Shown one piece after another: positions 1 through 7,627 of a DNA stretch of 64,000 nucleotides (position 1 is its first letter; each line of letters opens with the position of its first letter). Below the pieces are notes generated by a model, which was not told where the DNA came from, searched no databases, and saw nothing but the letters and a program-made list of their open reading frames with translations. The DNA comes from Pedosphaera parvula Ellin514 (GTDB taxonomy: Bacteria; Verrucomicrobiota; Verrucomicrobiia; Limisphaerales; Pedosphaeraceae). The stretch spans positions 1 to 64,000 of the forward strand of contig NZ_ABOX02000014.1 of NCBI RefSeq assembly GCF_000172555.1. Direction: 5' to 3'. Made by a program: the position numbers and the translations under genes.

Positions 1-117
1 TGCATGGGATTTGATTTGATGTCCTGCTTGTTTCGGTGGTCAGCGTAGCAAAGGGGTGGAGAGAGGCAGTAATTTTTTTTGCTGTGAAGGGGGGAATGAT
101 TGCGGTGGGGGAGCTGC

Positions 118-235
118 TGGCCGCGTCCGCGGATGGGCTCGATGGGCTGGATAAAGTCACCGACGGGGTTTGAATTCGGGGTCTTTCCAGACGGGCACCA
201 GCCTCATTCCACCTTTAATTGATTGCTGGCGCGTG
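118..235 (+). repeat. REP-like dispersed repeat, copy A
   Basis: Shares its blocks in order with copies near 1070-1220 and 1795-1931: a CGCGTCCGCG block, GCTCGATGGG, GTCACCGACGGGGTTTGAAT, GCCTCATTCCACC, and the core TTGATTGCTGGCGCG (GCTGGCGC at 225-232). It carries a small insertion after GAATTCGGG compared with the other copies. It lies just downstream of the stop of the leftward gene at 282-947. Confidence 0.75.
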
Positions 236-281
236 GGAATGAGTCATCGGTCGCGGAGGCATTCAGTGGCGGTGAGTGGAG

Positions 282-947
282 TCACCGACTGGAGGATTGT
301 CCGAGTTTTTGGATTTCCTTGTCTTTGGGGAAAATTTGTTTGGCGAGGGTGATGATTTGGTTTTCGATGGGGAAGAGTTTGGCGCCGCCAACGGGTTGGT
401 TGTTCACGATGGTTTGGACTTCGGTGCAGTGGAGGCAGATGAGGAGGGTGATGTCTTTTTTGTCGTGGGTATATTTTAAGGCGATGCCGGGGGAGAACTC
501 ACATTGCGTCATAACACGACTAAAGCTTTTGGGGTTGGTCCAGATGGTAGTGAGTTGTTGGATGGTATTGGTGGAGAGTTTGACGGGGCCGCTCAGGATC
601 TCGTAGCCTGCGATTTCGGTTTTTGGGTCGACGAGGGTGTGTAATTTTTTCTCCTCTTGCCGAGTGAGGCGTTGGCCCAATTCCTTGCGCGCTTTCAGTC
701 TCTCTCTTGCGTAAATGGATTGTGGGTCGATACGGTAGGCGACGACGGAGGTGGGGTGTCGGATGGTTTGGAGGTTTTCCTGGCTGCCGAAGACCTTTAC
801 GGGATCGACAGGAGGCCAGGTGGGTGTGGTTGCTGTTGGTGGTGACGGGTTGGTTTGTGCATCGGCGGTGATAGGGAGAATTGCGAACAGAGATAGGATT
901 AGTGTGATGATCTGGAGTTTTAGATGGGCGGCGAAATTGTGGTGCAT
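282..947 (-). CDS. hypothetical secreted protein
   Basis: I do not recognise this protein. The chosen ATG at 947 begins MHHNFAAHLKLQ followed by a hydrophobic stretch ending in ITADAQ, a good Sec signal peptide. The open frame runs about 67 codons further upstream to 1148, but that part lies in repeat sequence and is proline/arginine-rich, so I excluded it. The mature part of about 195 residues is hydrophilic, with a charged segment (RERLKARKELGQRLTRQEEKK), a central ICLHC pair of cysteines and a basic C-terminus. The stop at 282-284 lies close to REP copy A and copy B lies upstream, so the gene is bracketed by repeats. Function unknown; probably periplasmic or secreted. Confidence 0.6.
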   Translation of the reverse strand: MHHNFAAHLKLQIITLILSLFAILPITADAQTNPSPPTATTPTWPPVDPVKVFGSQENLQTIRHPTSVVAYRIDPQSIYARERLKARKELGQRLTRQEEKKLHTLVDPKTEIAGYEILSGPVKLSTNTIQQLTTIWTNPKSFSRVMTQCEFSPGIALKYTHDKKDITLLICLHCTEVQTIVNNQPVGGAKLFPIENQIITLAKQIFPKDKEIQKLGQSSSR

Positions 948-1069
948 GGGATTTTGTGTCCTGCTTGTTTCGGTGGTGAGTTTAGCGGGGGCGAGGGAAG
1001 GATACAATTGTTTTGGCCATGCGGGTATCCTGAAGGATGAACAAGGTGCGGGTGGTGGTGGGGATTGGA

Positions 1070-1220
1070 TCACCGGCCGCGTCCGCGGACCAGCTCGATG
1101 GGTTTTGGCAGGGTCACCGACGAGGTTTGAATTCGGGCGAAGCCTCATTCCACCTGTTAATTGATTGCTGGCGCGCGGTATGAAGGGCCCATGTCGCGTA
1201 CGCGTAGAACTACGCGACTG
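1070..1220 (+). repeat. REP-like dispersed repeat, copy B
   Basis: Same block order as copy A, with the core TTGATTGCTGGCGCG (GCTGGCGC at 1167-1174). It is followed by GTCGCGTA and its exact reverse complement TACGCGAC around 1192-1216, which can form a hairpin. The copy sits directly downstream of the RAYT gene and upstream of the gene at 282-947. Confidence 0.75.
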
Positions 1221-1252
1221 TACGGATGGTTCGGTGGGTTTAAGAAATTTGG

Positions 1253-1729
1253 TTAGTGCCAGCGGAGGTGGTTGAGGGTTCCTTGGTAGGGCCAGTCTTT
1301 GGAGTCCTGGACGAGGCCGGCGTGGACGGGGTTTTGTCGGACGTAATCGAGTTTCTCGAGGTAACTCTCCTGGGTTCGCAAGCGATGGTGGAAGGGTTTG
1401 GATTGCCAGCGGATTTTTGAATACTTGTGGCGCAGACTGAACTGGCCTTTCCAGTAGGTGACCCAGTCGTCAAATTTGATGGAAGTGTCGTGAGGGCAAG
1501 CAAAGATGTGGATGTGATCGGGCATGATGAGGTAACTGCCGATGAGCCAAGCGGGGGAATCCTGCCAGACTTGCAGGAGAAGGGAATGGACGAGGTCGTT
1601 GGCAAGCAATTTGGCACGGTCTTCGGTGCAAAGGTTTAGGAATACGATGGTGGGTCCATGGGATTGGATGTGGACTCCACGGGCAGGGTAAGGTGCTTTT
1701 CCTGATTGTTGGGGTGGATCACCGGGCAC
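1253..1729 (-). CDS. REP-associated tyrosine transposase (RAYT, IS200-like Y1 family)
   Basis: The 158-residue protein matches the single-domain Y1/HUH transposases that mobilise REP sequences. MPDHIHIF at 69-76 supplies the HxH metal-binding pair (His72, His74), and YVRQNP at 129-134 supplies the likely nucleophile Tyr129 in the YxxxNP context typical of RAYTs. Length fits the family. The start is a GTG at 1729, and no upstream ATG is available. The gene is flanked on both sides by REP-like repeats (1070-1220 and 1795-1931), as expected of a REP/RAYT unit. RAYTs are usually single-copy and host-like rather than autonomous insertion sequences. An ordinary IS200 is less likely because no paired-end structure of that type was seen. 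Activity is not provable from sequence, but the catalytic residues are intact. Confidence 0.88.
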   Translation of the reverse strand: MPGDPPQQSGKAPYPARGVHIQSHGPTIVFLNLCTEDRAKLLANDLVHSLLLQVWQDSPAWLIGSYLIMPDHIHIFACPHDTSIKFDDWVTYWKGQFSLRHKYSKIRWQSKPFHHRLRTQESYLEKLDYVRQNPVHAGLVQDSKDWPYQGTLNHLRWH

Positions 1730-1794
1730 GGGGAAAGGTTTCTCGGAAATGAATCAAGGAGTCGAGGAGGAAATTAGGAGAATCGTGAATGGAG

Positions 1795-1931
1795 GTTTTG
1801 AGGTCGTGAGTCGCGTCCGCGTGTCGGCTCGATGGGGTGAATGGAGTCGCCGACGGGGTTAGAATTCGGGCGAAGCCTCATTCCACCATTAAATTGATTG
1901 CTGGCGCGCCTGATTGGGTCGCGTACGCTAA
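1795..1931 (+). repeat. REP-like dispersed repeat, copy C
   Basis: Same blocks as copies A and B: GCGTCCGCG, GCTCGATGGGG, GTCGCCGACGGGGTT, GAATTCGGGCGAAGCCTC and the core TTGATTGCTGGCGCG (GCTGGCGC at 1900-1907), ending in GGTCGCGTACGC. It lies upstream of the RAYT gene and abuts the stop codon (1933-1935) of the next leftward gene. Confidence 0.75.
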
Positions 1932-1932
1932 T

Positions 1933-3042
1933 CTAATAGTTGGGGTAGGCTTGCTTGGAAACGCTTTTGCCGGGGAGAGGTTCGTTGTTGTTGGTTTCGC
2001 TGTCTGGTGAATTATTCAAGACGGCAAGGGAGACGAGGTGGGGATTGGTCTGGATGACGCTGAGGGCAATGTTGAGGTTGGTGTTTTGCAGCGGGGCGGG
2101 GATGGTCGATGTGTTCCAACCGAATCCGGTGATGATGGTTTTCCTGGTGACGGCGGTGCCTTCGAAGCTGGTGGAGGCATCGTGCACCCAGTTGATGTAT
2201 TGGAGAAATTGGTTGGAACTGGTGGGGCCGCCCTGATCGATGTAGATTTGCTGGCCAACGGCGTCGAGCGGGTAGGTGCCCCAGCGTTTGCGGGTGTAGG
2301 AAAAGGAGCCGACGTGGTTGATGCCTGTGTTGTAGGTATCTTTCAGATACTGGGCGCCGGCGTTTTGGAAGCTGTAAATGCCGCCCGTGCTGTGTCCAGC
2401 AACGCCGCCGGAGATGATGGTGACAAATTGTTTGAGGCCTTTGTATTCAAGATTGGCGTAGCTGTTGGCGAGCAATTGACTGAAGCAGGAGGGATAGAGA
2501 TAGGTGCCACCGGTGTAAGTGCAGTCCTTATGAGTGGTCCAGTAGTTGGGCCGATTCCAGAGTTCGAACAGTTGGACGCGATCATGGAAATGCTTGACGA
2601 TGGGGACGACTGCCTGGCCGGCGTAGTTGTTGATGTAGTTGTTGAGGCCGTTGCCGTTCTGGCATTCGTAATTGTTGGTATTCCATTCCGATTGCGTGCC
2701 CAGCCATGAGGTGTTGTCGATGAGGCCGATGATTTGGAGCCCGGCGGCACGCGCATTGTTTACCACGGTGTCGTAATAACCGAGCATGGTATCATTCCAG
2801 GCAGTGTTGGTGCCGATGAGGCGGAATTCGATGCGCAGGTATCCGACTTTTTCACGGACAAGACTGGCGGCTTTGGCCGGGGTGAGGAGGGGATTGCCGG
2901 AATTGTCGATCACTCTGCCGGAATCAATACCCATGGTGCCGCCTGCATGGGTGTCGTTGGCGAGGCAAAAGAGCATCAGGCTGAGAGTGAGGATGCGGAT
3001 GAATGGGTGTCGGGAAGCAACAGGTGAGAAGTGTGTTTTCAT
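1933..3042 (-). CDS. secreted glycoside-hydrolase-like TIM-barrel protein lacking both catalytic glutamates
   Basis: The ATG at 3042 gives MKTHFSPVASRH plus a hydrophobic segment ending in THAGG, a Sec signal peptide; the frame also extends 24 codons upstream without one. The body looks like a clan GH-A barrel (GH5/GH39-like): strand motifs VGYLRIEFRL and GLQIIGLIDNTSW, then FELWNRPNYW and KTIITGFGWNTS. In active family members these last two read NEP (acid/base) and TEFGW (nucleophile). Here the first glutamate is Arg (CGG at 2553-2551) and the second is Gly (GGA at 2127-2125). The frame is otherwise intact, so this is probably a non-catalytic or mechanistically altered relative, perhaps carbohydrate-binding. 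Exact GH family is uncertain. Confidence 0.7.
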   Translation of the reverse strand: MKTHFSPVASRHPFIRILTLSLMLFCLANDTHAGGTMGIDSGRVIDNSGNPLLTPAKAASLVREKVGYLRIEFRLIGTNTAWNDTMLGYYDTVVNNARAAGLQIIGLIDNTSWLGTQSEWNTNNYECQNGNGLNNYINNYAGQAVVPIVKHFHDRVQLFELWNRPNYWTTHKDCTYTGGTYLYPSCFSQLLANSYANLEYKGLKQFVTIISGGVAGHSTGGIYSFQNAGAQYLKDTYNTGINHVGSFSYTRKRWGTYPLDAVGQQIYIDQGGPTSSNQFLQYINWVHDASTSFEGTAVTRKTIITGFGWNTSTIPAPLQNTNLNIALSVIQTNPHLVSLAVLNNSPDSETNNNEPLPGKSVSKQAYPNY

Positions 3043-3354
3043 GACAGGCTCAATTGCATGTTCTCGACTGTCCGGGGACGAGGTAGAGATGTCGAAAATC
3101 GCCGATTTTGTCAACGGAAAATCCCTATGCGCGAGTGCGAAAGAATTTTGAAGGCTTTCGATCTGGTTTGTGTAAGTGGTTGATGGGCAATGGAAGATAG
3201 TTTTGGATGCAAGGAGGGGGTGGACAGGCTATGTCCAACCCCCCTGCTAAGGTTGTGGGCATGACGATTGAGCTATTATCCAAATGGCGAGATCGGAAAA
3301 AGGAGGAGTGGCGGGGAGGAGGGCGGGTTATACACAACAATAATCGCCCCTCCC

Positions 3355-3461
3355 GTTTTTGTGGGCCTTTTGATCGCTGGCGTTGTTGCTCGTCAGTCGC
3401 AGCCCCATTAGGGGATGCTCCTTCCTCGCGCCTAGCCAGCAATCAAAATTCCCACAAAAAC
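3355..3461 (+). repeat. REPIN-like long inverted repeat
   Basis: Left arm GTTTTTGTGGG..TTTTGATCGCTGGC from 3355 pairs with right arm GCCAGCAATCAAAA..CCCACAAAAAC ending at 3461. A smaller palindrome CCCCATTAGGGG lies inside. Each arm contains the GATTGCTGGC-type core shared with REP copies A-C, so this looks like two REP cores in inverted orientation (a REPIN). Confidence 0.7.
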
Positions 3462-3495
3462 CATTGTATGAACTGGAATCTGGGACGGAAACGGT

Positions 3496-3562
3496 GCGGT
3501 TCGGAAGGTATCGGAAGCCATTGGAAGGTATTAGAAGGTATCGGAAGGTTGAAAAAAATTTT
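3496..3562 (+). repeat. 10-bp-periodic repeat block upstream of pgk
   Basis: After GCGGTTCGGAA come near-identical decamers in register: GGTATCGGAA, GCCATTGGAA, GGTATTAGAA, GGTATCGGAA, then GGTT and an A-rich/T-rich end. An almost identical block is at 31846-31912 and a diverged relative at 32024-32076. There are no spacers, so it is not a CRISPR. Confidence 0.75.
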
Positions 3563-3624
3563 ATGGGGAGTTGGAATTGTGTATTGGCTATTTTTAGGCA
3601 GTAAAAATGGGGTGCGAATTGGCT

Positions 3625-3652
3625 TTGACTCGCCGGGTGGCTAAGGTATCTT
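3625..3652 (+). promoter_or_regulatory. putative sigma-70 promoter of pgk
   Basis: TTGACT at 3625-3630, 16-bp spacer, TATCTT at 3647-3652. A start near 3659 would leave a leader of only about 11 nt before the pgk ATG at 3670, consistent with the absence of a clear SD sequence there. Confidence 0.5.
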
Positions 3653-3669
3653 CTCGCCCCTGCTGATTT

Positions 3670-4926
3670 ATGGCTAAACTGACGGTAAAAGATCTGAATG
3701 TTCGTGGCAAACGCGTTTTGATGCGCGTGGATTATAACGTCCCGATGGAAGAAAAGAACGGGGAAATGGTGATCAACGATGCGACGCGTATCGAGGAGAC
3801 CCTGCCGACGTTGGAATATTTGATTGGTCAAGGGGCGAAAATTGTTTTGATGGCGCATCTGGGGCGTCCGAAGGGGACGAAGGAGCCGACGATGAGCTTG
3901 CGTCCGGTGGCGAAGAAGCTGGCGGATTTGTTGGGTCGCCCCGTGGCGTTTGTGGATGATTGCATTGGCGAGAAGGCCGAAAAAACGGCGAATGCCCTGC
4001 AACCAGGGGATGTTTTGGTGGTGGAGAACGTTCGCTATTACAACGAGGAAGAGGCGAATGATCCGGTGTTTGCAGAGAAATTGGCAAAGCTGGGCGATGT
4101 GTATGTGAACGATGCATTCGGCGCGGCGCATCGTGCTCATGCCTCGACGGAAGGTGTGGCCCGGGTGATTACGAAGCGGGGCGGGCAGGCGGCTGCGGGC
4201 CTGCTGATGGAGCGGGAATTGAAATTTTTGGGCGAAGAATTGGAAAAGCCAGCGCGGCCATTCGTGGTGATTTTGGGCGGGGCGAAGGTGTCGGACAAGA
4301 TCAAGGTGATCGACAACCTGCTGGACAAAGCGGATACGATTTTGATTGGCGGGGCGATGACTTATACTTTCCGCCTGGCATTGGGCAAGAAGGTTGGGAA
4401 ATCGTTGGTGGAGGCGGATAAGGTGGATGTGGCGAAGGCAGCCTTGGACAAGGCCAAAGCCAAGGGTGTGCAATTCCTTCTGCCGGTGGATAATACCGTT
4501 GCGACGCCGGTGATGACCGATAAGTTGAACAAGAAGGGCAAGCCGATCATTGATTTGACGAATCCGCGTACGAACAGCGGTTTGGACATTCCGGATAACG
4601 AAGAAGGTGTGGATATCGGGCCGGAAACCATCAAGCAATACAGTGATGTGATTTCGAAGGCCAAGACCATCTTGTGGAATGGGCCGATGGGGATTTTTGA
4701 AGACCCACGATTTGCCGAAGGATCGTTTGCAGTGGGTCGCGCAGTGGCCGAAGCAACCGGGAAAAATGGTGCAAAGAGCATCATTGGGGGCGGCGATAGC
4801 GTTAAAGCTGTCAAAAAAGCCAAGTTGGGCGATAAGGTGACTTTTATGAGTACTGGTGGTGGAGCGAGTTTGGAGTTCCTGGAAGGAACAGTTTTGCCGG
4901 GTGTGGCAGTGTTGAATGACAAGTAA
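3670..4926 (+). CDS. pgk: phosphoglycerate kinase
   Basis: Cytoplasmic glycolytic/gluconeogenic enzyme that transfers phosphate between 1,3-bisphosphoglycerate and ADP to give 3-phosphoglycerate and ATP. The 418-residue length is normal. Family signatures include RVDYNVP near residue 19, MAHLGRPKG near 62, VENVRYYNEEEA near 120, VNDAFGAAHRAHAS near 150, and the C-terminal nucleotide-binding loops IGGGDSV near 374 and STGGGASLE near 395. It is the first gene of an apparent pgk-tpiA-secG operon; tpiA starts 67 nt downstream after a short tandem repeat. A promoter-like TTGACT/TATCTT pair lies just upstream. The long antisense frame through the gene is a shadow. Confidence 0.98.
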   Translation: MAKLTVKDLNVRGKRVLMRVDYNVPMEEKNGEMVINDATRIEETLPTLEYLIGQGAKIVLMAHLGRPKGTKEPTMSLRPVAKKLADLLGRPVAFVDDCIGEKAEKTANALQPGDVLVVENVRYYNEEEANDPVFAEKLAKLGDVYVNDAFGAAHRAHASTEGVARVITKRGGQAAAGLLMERELKFLGEELEKPARPFVVILGGAKVSDKIKVIDNLLDKADTILIGGAMTYTFRLALGKKVGKSLVEADKVDVAKAALDKAKAKGVQFLLPVDNTVATPVMTDKLNKKGKPIIDLTNPRTNSGLDIPDNEEGVDIGPETIKQYSDVISKAKTILWNGPMGIFEDPRFAEGSFAVGRAVAEATGKNGAKSIIGGGDSVKAVKKAKLGDKVTFMSTGGGASLEFLEGTVLPGVAVLNDK

Positions 4927-4966
4927 ACCGTGAGCTAACGGGAGTTACCGTGAGTTAACGGGAGCT
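4927..4966 (+). repeat. two tandem 20-bp units between pgk and tpiA
   Basis: ACCGTGAGCTAACGGGAGTT at 4927-4946 is followed by ACCGTGAGTTAACGGGAGCT at 4947-4966, differing at two positions, then a partial AACGAGACG. It begins directly after the pgk stop codon. Possibly a slippage product or a processing/attenuation site. Confidence 0.7.
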
Positions 4967-4993
4967 AACGAGACGTAAATATTTTTTTGACGT

Positions 4994-5758
4994 ATGGATA
5001 AAGAACGCAAGCTGATCATCGCGGGCAACTGGAAGATGAACAAGACGGTTGCCGAGGCGCTGGATTTGGTCAGCGACCTGAAAATGGAGTTGGCCAGCAT
5101 CAAAGAGGTGGATATCGTGGTGTGTCCGCCATTTACGGCGTTGTGCGAGGTTTCGAAAGTGATTTTGCATTCGAACATTCGCCTGGGCGCGCAGAACATG
5201 AACGAGCATCAGTCCGGGGCTTATACGGGTGAGATTGCGGCGGGGATGCTCAAGGAATTTTCGGTGCGTTATGTTATTTTAGGTCATTCGGAGCGGCGGC
5301 AGTATCAGAAGGAGTCGGATGCGTTGATTTCGAAGAAGGCTTTGGCGGCGCATGCGGCATCGATCAAGCCGATCGTGTGCGTGGGTGAGTTGCTGGCGGA
5401 GCGTGAAGGTGGATTGATGGAAAAGGTTTTGGACACGCAGGTTCGCGGCAGCCTGGCGGGCTTGACCAAGCAGCAGATGGAAGAGACGGTGATTGCTTAC
5501 GAACCGGTTTGGGCGATTGGCACCGGAAAGACGGCCACTTCTGCACAGGCACAGGAAGCGCACGCGTTTATTCGCAAGTTGCTGGTGAGCCTGTATGATG
5601 AGGCGACGGCGCGGCGGGTGCGGATTCAGTATGGCGGCAGCGTGAAGGCCTCGAATGCGCGGGAGTTGATGAGCCAGCCGGATGTGGATGGCGCGTTGGT
5701 GGGTGGTGCGAGCCTGGAAGTGAGAAGTTTTGGTGACATTATTAAAAATTCAATATAG
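4994..5758 (+). CDS. tpiA: triosephosphate isomerase
   Basis: Cytoplasmic TIM-barrel enzyme interconverting dihydroxyacetone phosphate and glyceraldehyde 3-phosphate. All catalytic landmarks are present: GNWKMN at 11-16 with Lys14, LGHSERR with electrophilic His98, YEPVWAIGTGK with the base Glu170, and the phosphate-binding YGGSVKASN loop near 213, followed by DGALVGGASL. At 254 residues it has the usual length. It lies between pgk and secG in the same orientation, 12 nt before secG, so the three are probably co-transcribed. The start has no strong SD. Confidence 0.98.
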   Translation: MDKERKLIIAGNWKMNKTVAEALDLVSDLKMELASIKEVDIVVCPPFTALCEVSKVILHSNIRLGAQNMNEHQSGAYTGEIAAGMLKEFSVRYVILGHSERRQYQKESDALISKKALAAHAASIKPIVCVGELLAEREGGLMEKVLDTQVRGSLAGLTKQQMEETVIAYEPVWAIGTGKTATSAQAQEAHAFIRKLLVSLYDEATARRVRIQYGGSVKASNARELMSQPDVDGALVGGASLEVRSFGDIIKNSI

Positions 5759-5770
5759 AAAGAGACGAGT

Positions 5771-6196
5771 ATGGGATTCCTAAGCGTTATTTTAAGCATT
5801 ATTTTGGTCATTGATTGTTTGTTCCTGATCCTGCTGGTTTTGGTGCAGTTGCCAAAGAAGGAAGCGGGAGCGGGCATGGCTTTCGGTGGCGGCACGGCAG
5901 ATGCGCTGTTCGGCGCGGGTTCCGGCACGGCTTTGACCAAGCTGACCAAGTATGCGGCGGGTGTTTTCTTCCTGGGAGCGTTTTTCCTCTCGATTGTGAA
6001 TTCGCATGCTCGCAAGCAAAGTGATTTGGAGTTCCGCAAGCAAGTTGAGAAAGCGGGCGCGAGCGCTCCAGCGGCAGTGCCTGCGACTGCGCCAACGGTT
6101 AGCAGTAATGCGCCGATTCCTTTGACGATTACAAGCAATTCAGTTTCGACGACTCCGGTTGCCCCGAAAGTCGGTAGTAACGCCCCGGCCAAATAA
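5771..6196 (+). CDS. secG: preprotein translocase subunit SecG
   Basis: Small inner-membrane subunit of the SecYEG channel. The N-terminal helix (residues about 3-25, LSIILVIDCLFLILLVLVQ) is followed by the typical cytoplasmic loop LPKKEAGAGMAFGGG and GAGSGTALTKLTKYAA, then a second helix FFLGAFFLSIVNSH near 60-75. The SecG core ends near residue 80. The remaining 60 residues are an Ala/Pro/Thr/Ser-rich tail, longer than in proteobacteria but common in this phylum. It follows tpiA by 12 nt; linkage of tpiA and secG is widespread in bacteria. The binding-protein gene begins 9 nt downstream, so the ABC transporter may be read from the same transcript. Confidence 0.95.
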   Translation: MGFLSVILSIILVIDCLFLILLVLVQLPKKEAGAGMAFGGGTADALFGAGSGTALTKLTKYAAGVFFLGAFFLSIVNSHARKQSDLEFRKQVEKAGASAPAAVPATAPTVSSNAPIPLTITSNSVSTTPVAPKVGSNAPAK

Positions 6197-6205
6197 CCTT
6201 GCCCG

Positions 6206-7627
6206 ATGAATTTCGAGACAAGCGCCACCAAAAAAACATTGGGGGCGCTTCGTCCTTTTTATTGGAAAGGTGTGAGCCAGTTGGTGAGCGTGGTTCTGCT
6301 GGTTCTTTGTTCCCTGGTGGTTTTCACTGGCTGTGTCCGGCATGAGCCGCGCGCGGATATTGTCATCGTAAATGGGATTGAACCGGAATCGCTGGACCCG
6401 GCGATTATCACAGGCGTCGCAGAAATGCGGATTGTCTCGTCGTTGTTCGAGGGGTTGACGCGGTTGGATCCGGTGACTGCCGAGCCGATTCCCGGGTTGG
6501 CAGAAAAATGGGAGATTTCACCCGATGGACGTATCTATACGTTTCATATGCGGACAAACCTGCAATGGTCCACGGGCGAGCCGATCACGACGGACGATGT
6601 AGTTTATTCGTGGTTAAGGGCATTGGATCCGAACACGGCCAGTGATTATGCGGGGCAGCTGTTTTATCTGGTAAATGGCGAGGCGTATACCAGCGGTAAA
6701 ATAAAGGATACTTCCAAAGTCGGAGTGCATGCGCTGGATCGATACACCCTGCGCGTTGAACTTAATAATCCCACGGCATTCTTTCTGGATCTATGCGCGT
6801 TTCCGACCCTCGCGGTGGTTCCCAGGCAATGCATTGAAAAGTATGGTGACCGGTGGTTGATGGCCCGGCCATTGCCAGTGAGTGGGGCATATACTTTGGA
6901 GGCGTGGCGCATCAACGATAAAATTCGTGTGCGAAAAAATCCGCGCTATTGGGATGCTGCGAATACAAAGACTGACCTGGTTGACTTTCTGCCGATTGGT
7001 TCGCCAACCACGGCGTTGAATCTTTATGAAACCGGTGGCACGGACATTGTGTGGGACAAGGATTTGGTGCCGGTGGAATTGTTGGATGTGCTGCTTAAGC
7101 GGCCGGATTTTCATGTAGCGCCAATCCTGGGCACATATTTTATTCGTTTTAATGTAAATAAAAAGCCGTTCAATGACGTGCGCGTGCGCCAGGCATTGGC
7201 CCTGTCTCTTAACAAGGAACGGATTACAAAAAAACTTACCAAGGCGGGAGAGGAACCGGCGGAGAATTATACTCCTCCAGGCACTGCCCGCTATCACGCT
7301 CCCAAAGGCTTGGGGTACGATCCGGAGAAGGCGCGGAAGCTCTTGGCGGAAGCTGGTTTTCCGGGCGGCAAGGGATTCCCGCGTTTTGAATATATGTTCA
7401 ATGCTTCTGCAGGTGGTGCAGCAAAGATACATGCGAAGATTGCGGTGGAGATTCAACAGATGTGGCGTGATGAGCTGGGCATAGAGATGGAGCTGCGCCA
7501 GGTCGAATGGAAGGTGTATCTGGCGAATCAATCCAAAATCGCTTTCGATACCTGTCGTGCGAGCTGGATTGGCGACTACAACGACGCGGATACGTTCCTG
7601 AATATGTTCATGACCCGGGAACGGTAA
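6206..7627 (+). CDS. peptide ABC transporter substrate-binding lipoprotein, N-terminal part (frameshifted gene)
   Basis: Extracytoplasmic solute-binding protein, family 5 (OppA/DppA type), that captures oligopeptides for the OppB/OppC-type permeases downstream. A lipoprotein signal peptide ends in VVFTGC with the lipidated Cys at 43. Family features follow: IEPESLDPAI near 54, GLTRLDPVTAEPIPGLAEKW near 76-95, VVYSWLRALDP, the RVRQALALSLNKE segment near 324 and a late IGDYNDADTFLNMF motif. At 473 residues it stops about 100 residues early. The missing C-terminus is present in another frame (7620-7925), which points to a single-base insertion near 7618-7620, either a real lesion or a sequence error. 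Downstream genes look intact. Confidence 0.88.
   Translation: MNFETSATKKTLGALRPFYWKGVSQLVSVVLLVLCSLVVFTGCVRHEPRADIVIVNGIEPESLDPAIITGVAEMRIVSSLFEGLTRLDPVTAEPIPGLAEKWEISPDGRIYTFHMRTNLQWSTGEPITTDDVVYSWLRALDPNTASDYAGQLFYLVNGEAYTSGKIKDTSKVGVHALDRYTLRVELNNPTAFFLDLCAFPTLAVVPRQCIEKYGDRWLMARPLPVSGAYTLEAWRINDKIRVRKNPRYWDAANTKTDLVDFLPIGSPTTALNLYETGGTDIVWDKDLVPVELLDVLLKRPDFHVAPILGTYFIRFNVNKKPFNDVRVRQALALSLNKERITKKLTKAGEEPAENYTPPGTARYHAPKGLGYDPEKARKLLAEAGFPGGKGFPRFEYMFNASAGGAAKIHAKIAVEIQQMWRDELGIEMELRQVEWKVYLANQSKIAFDTCRASWIGDYNDADTFLNMFMTRER

Noticed and set aside
3496-3562. Possible CRISPR array.
   Set aside because: The units are 10 bp, contiguous and without unique spacers, and no cas genes are nearby.
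3328-4638. A 436-codon frame antisense to pgk.
   Set aside because: It covers the pgk gene in the opposite direction and has no recognised features. pgk is certain.
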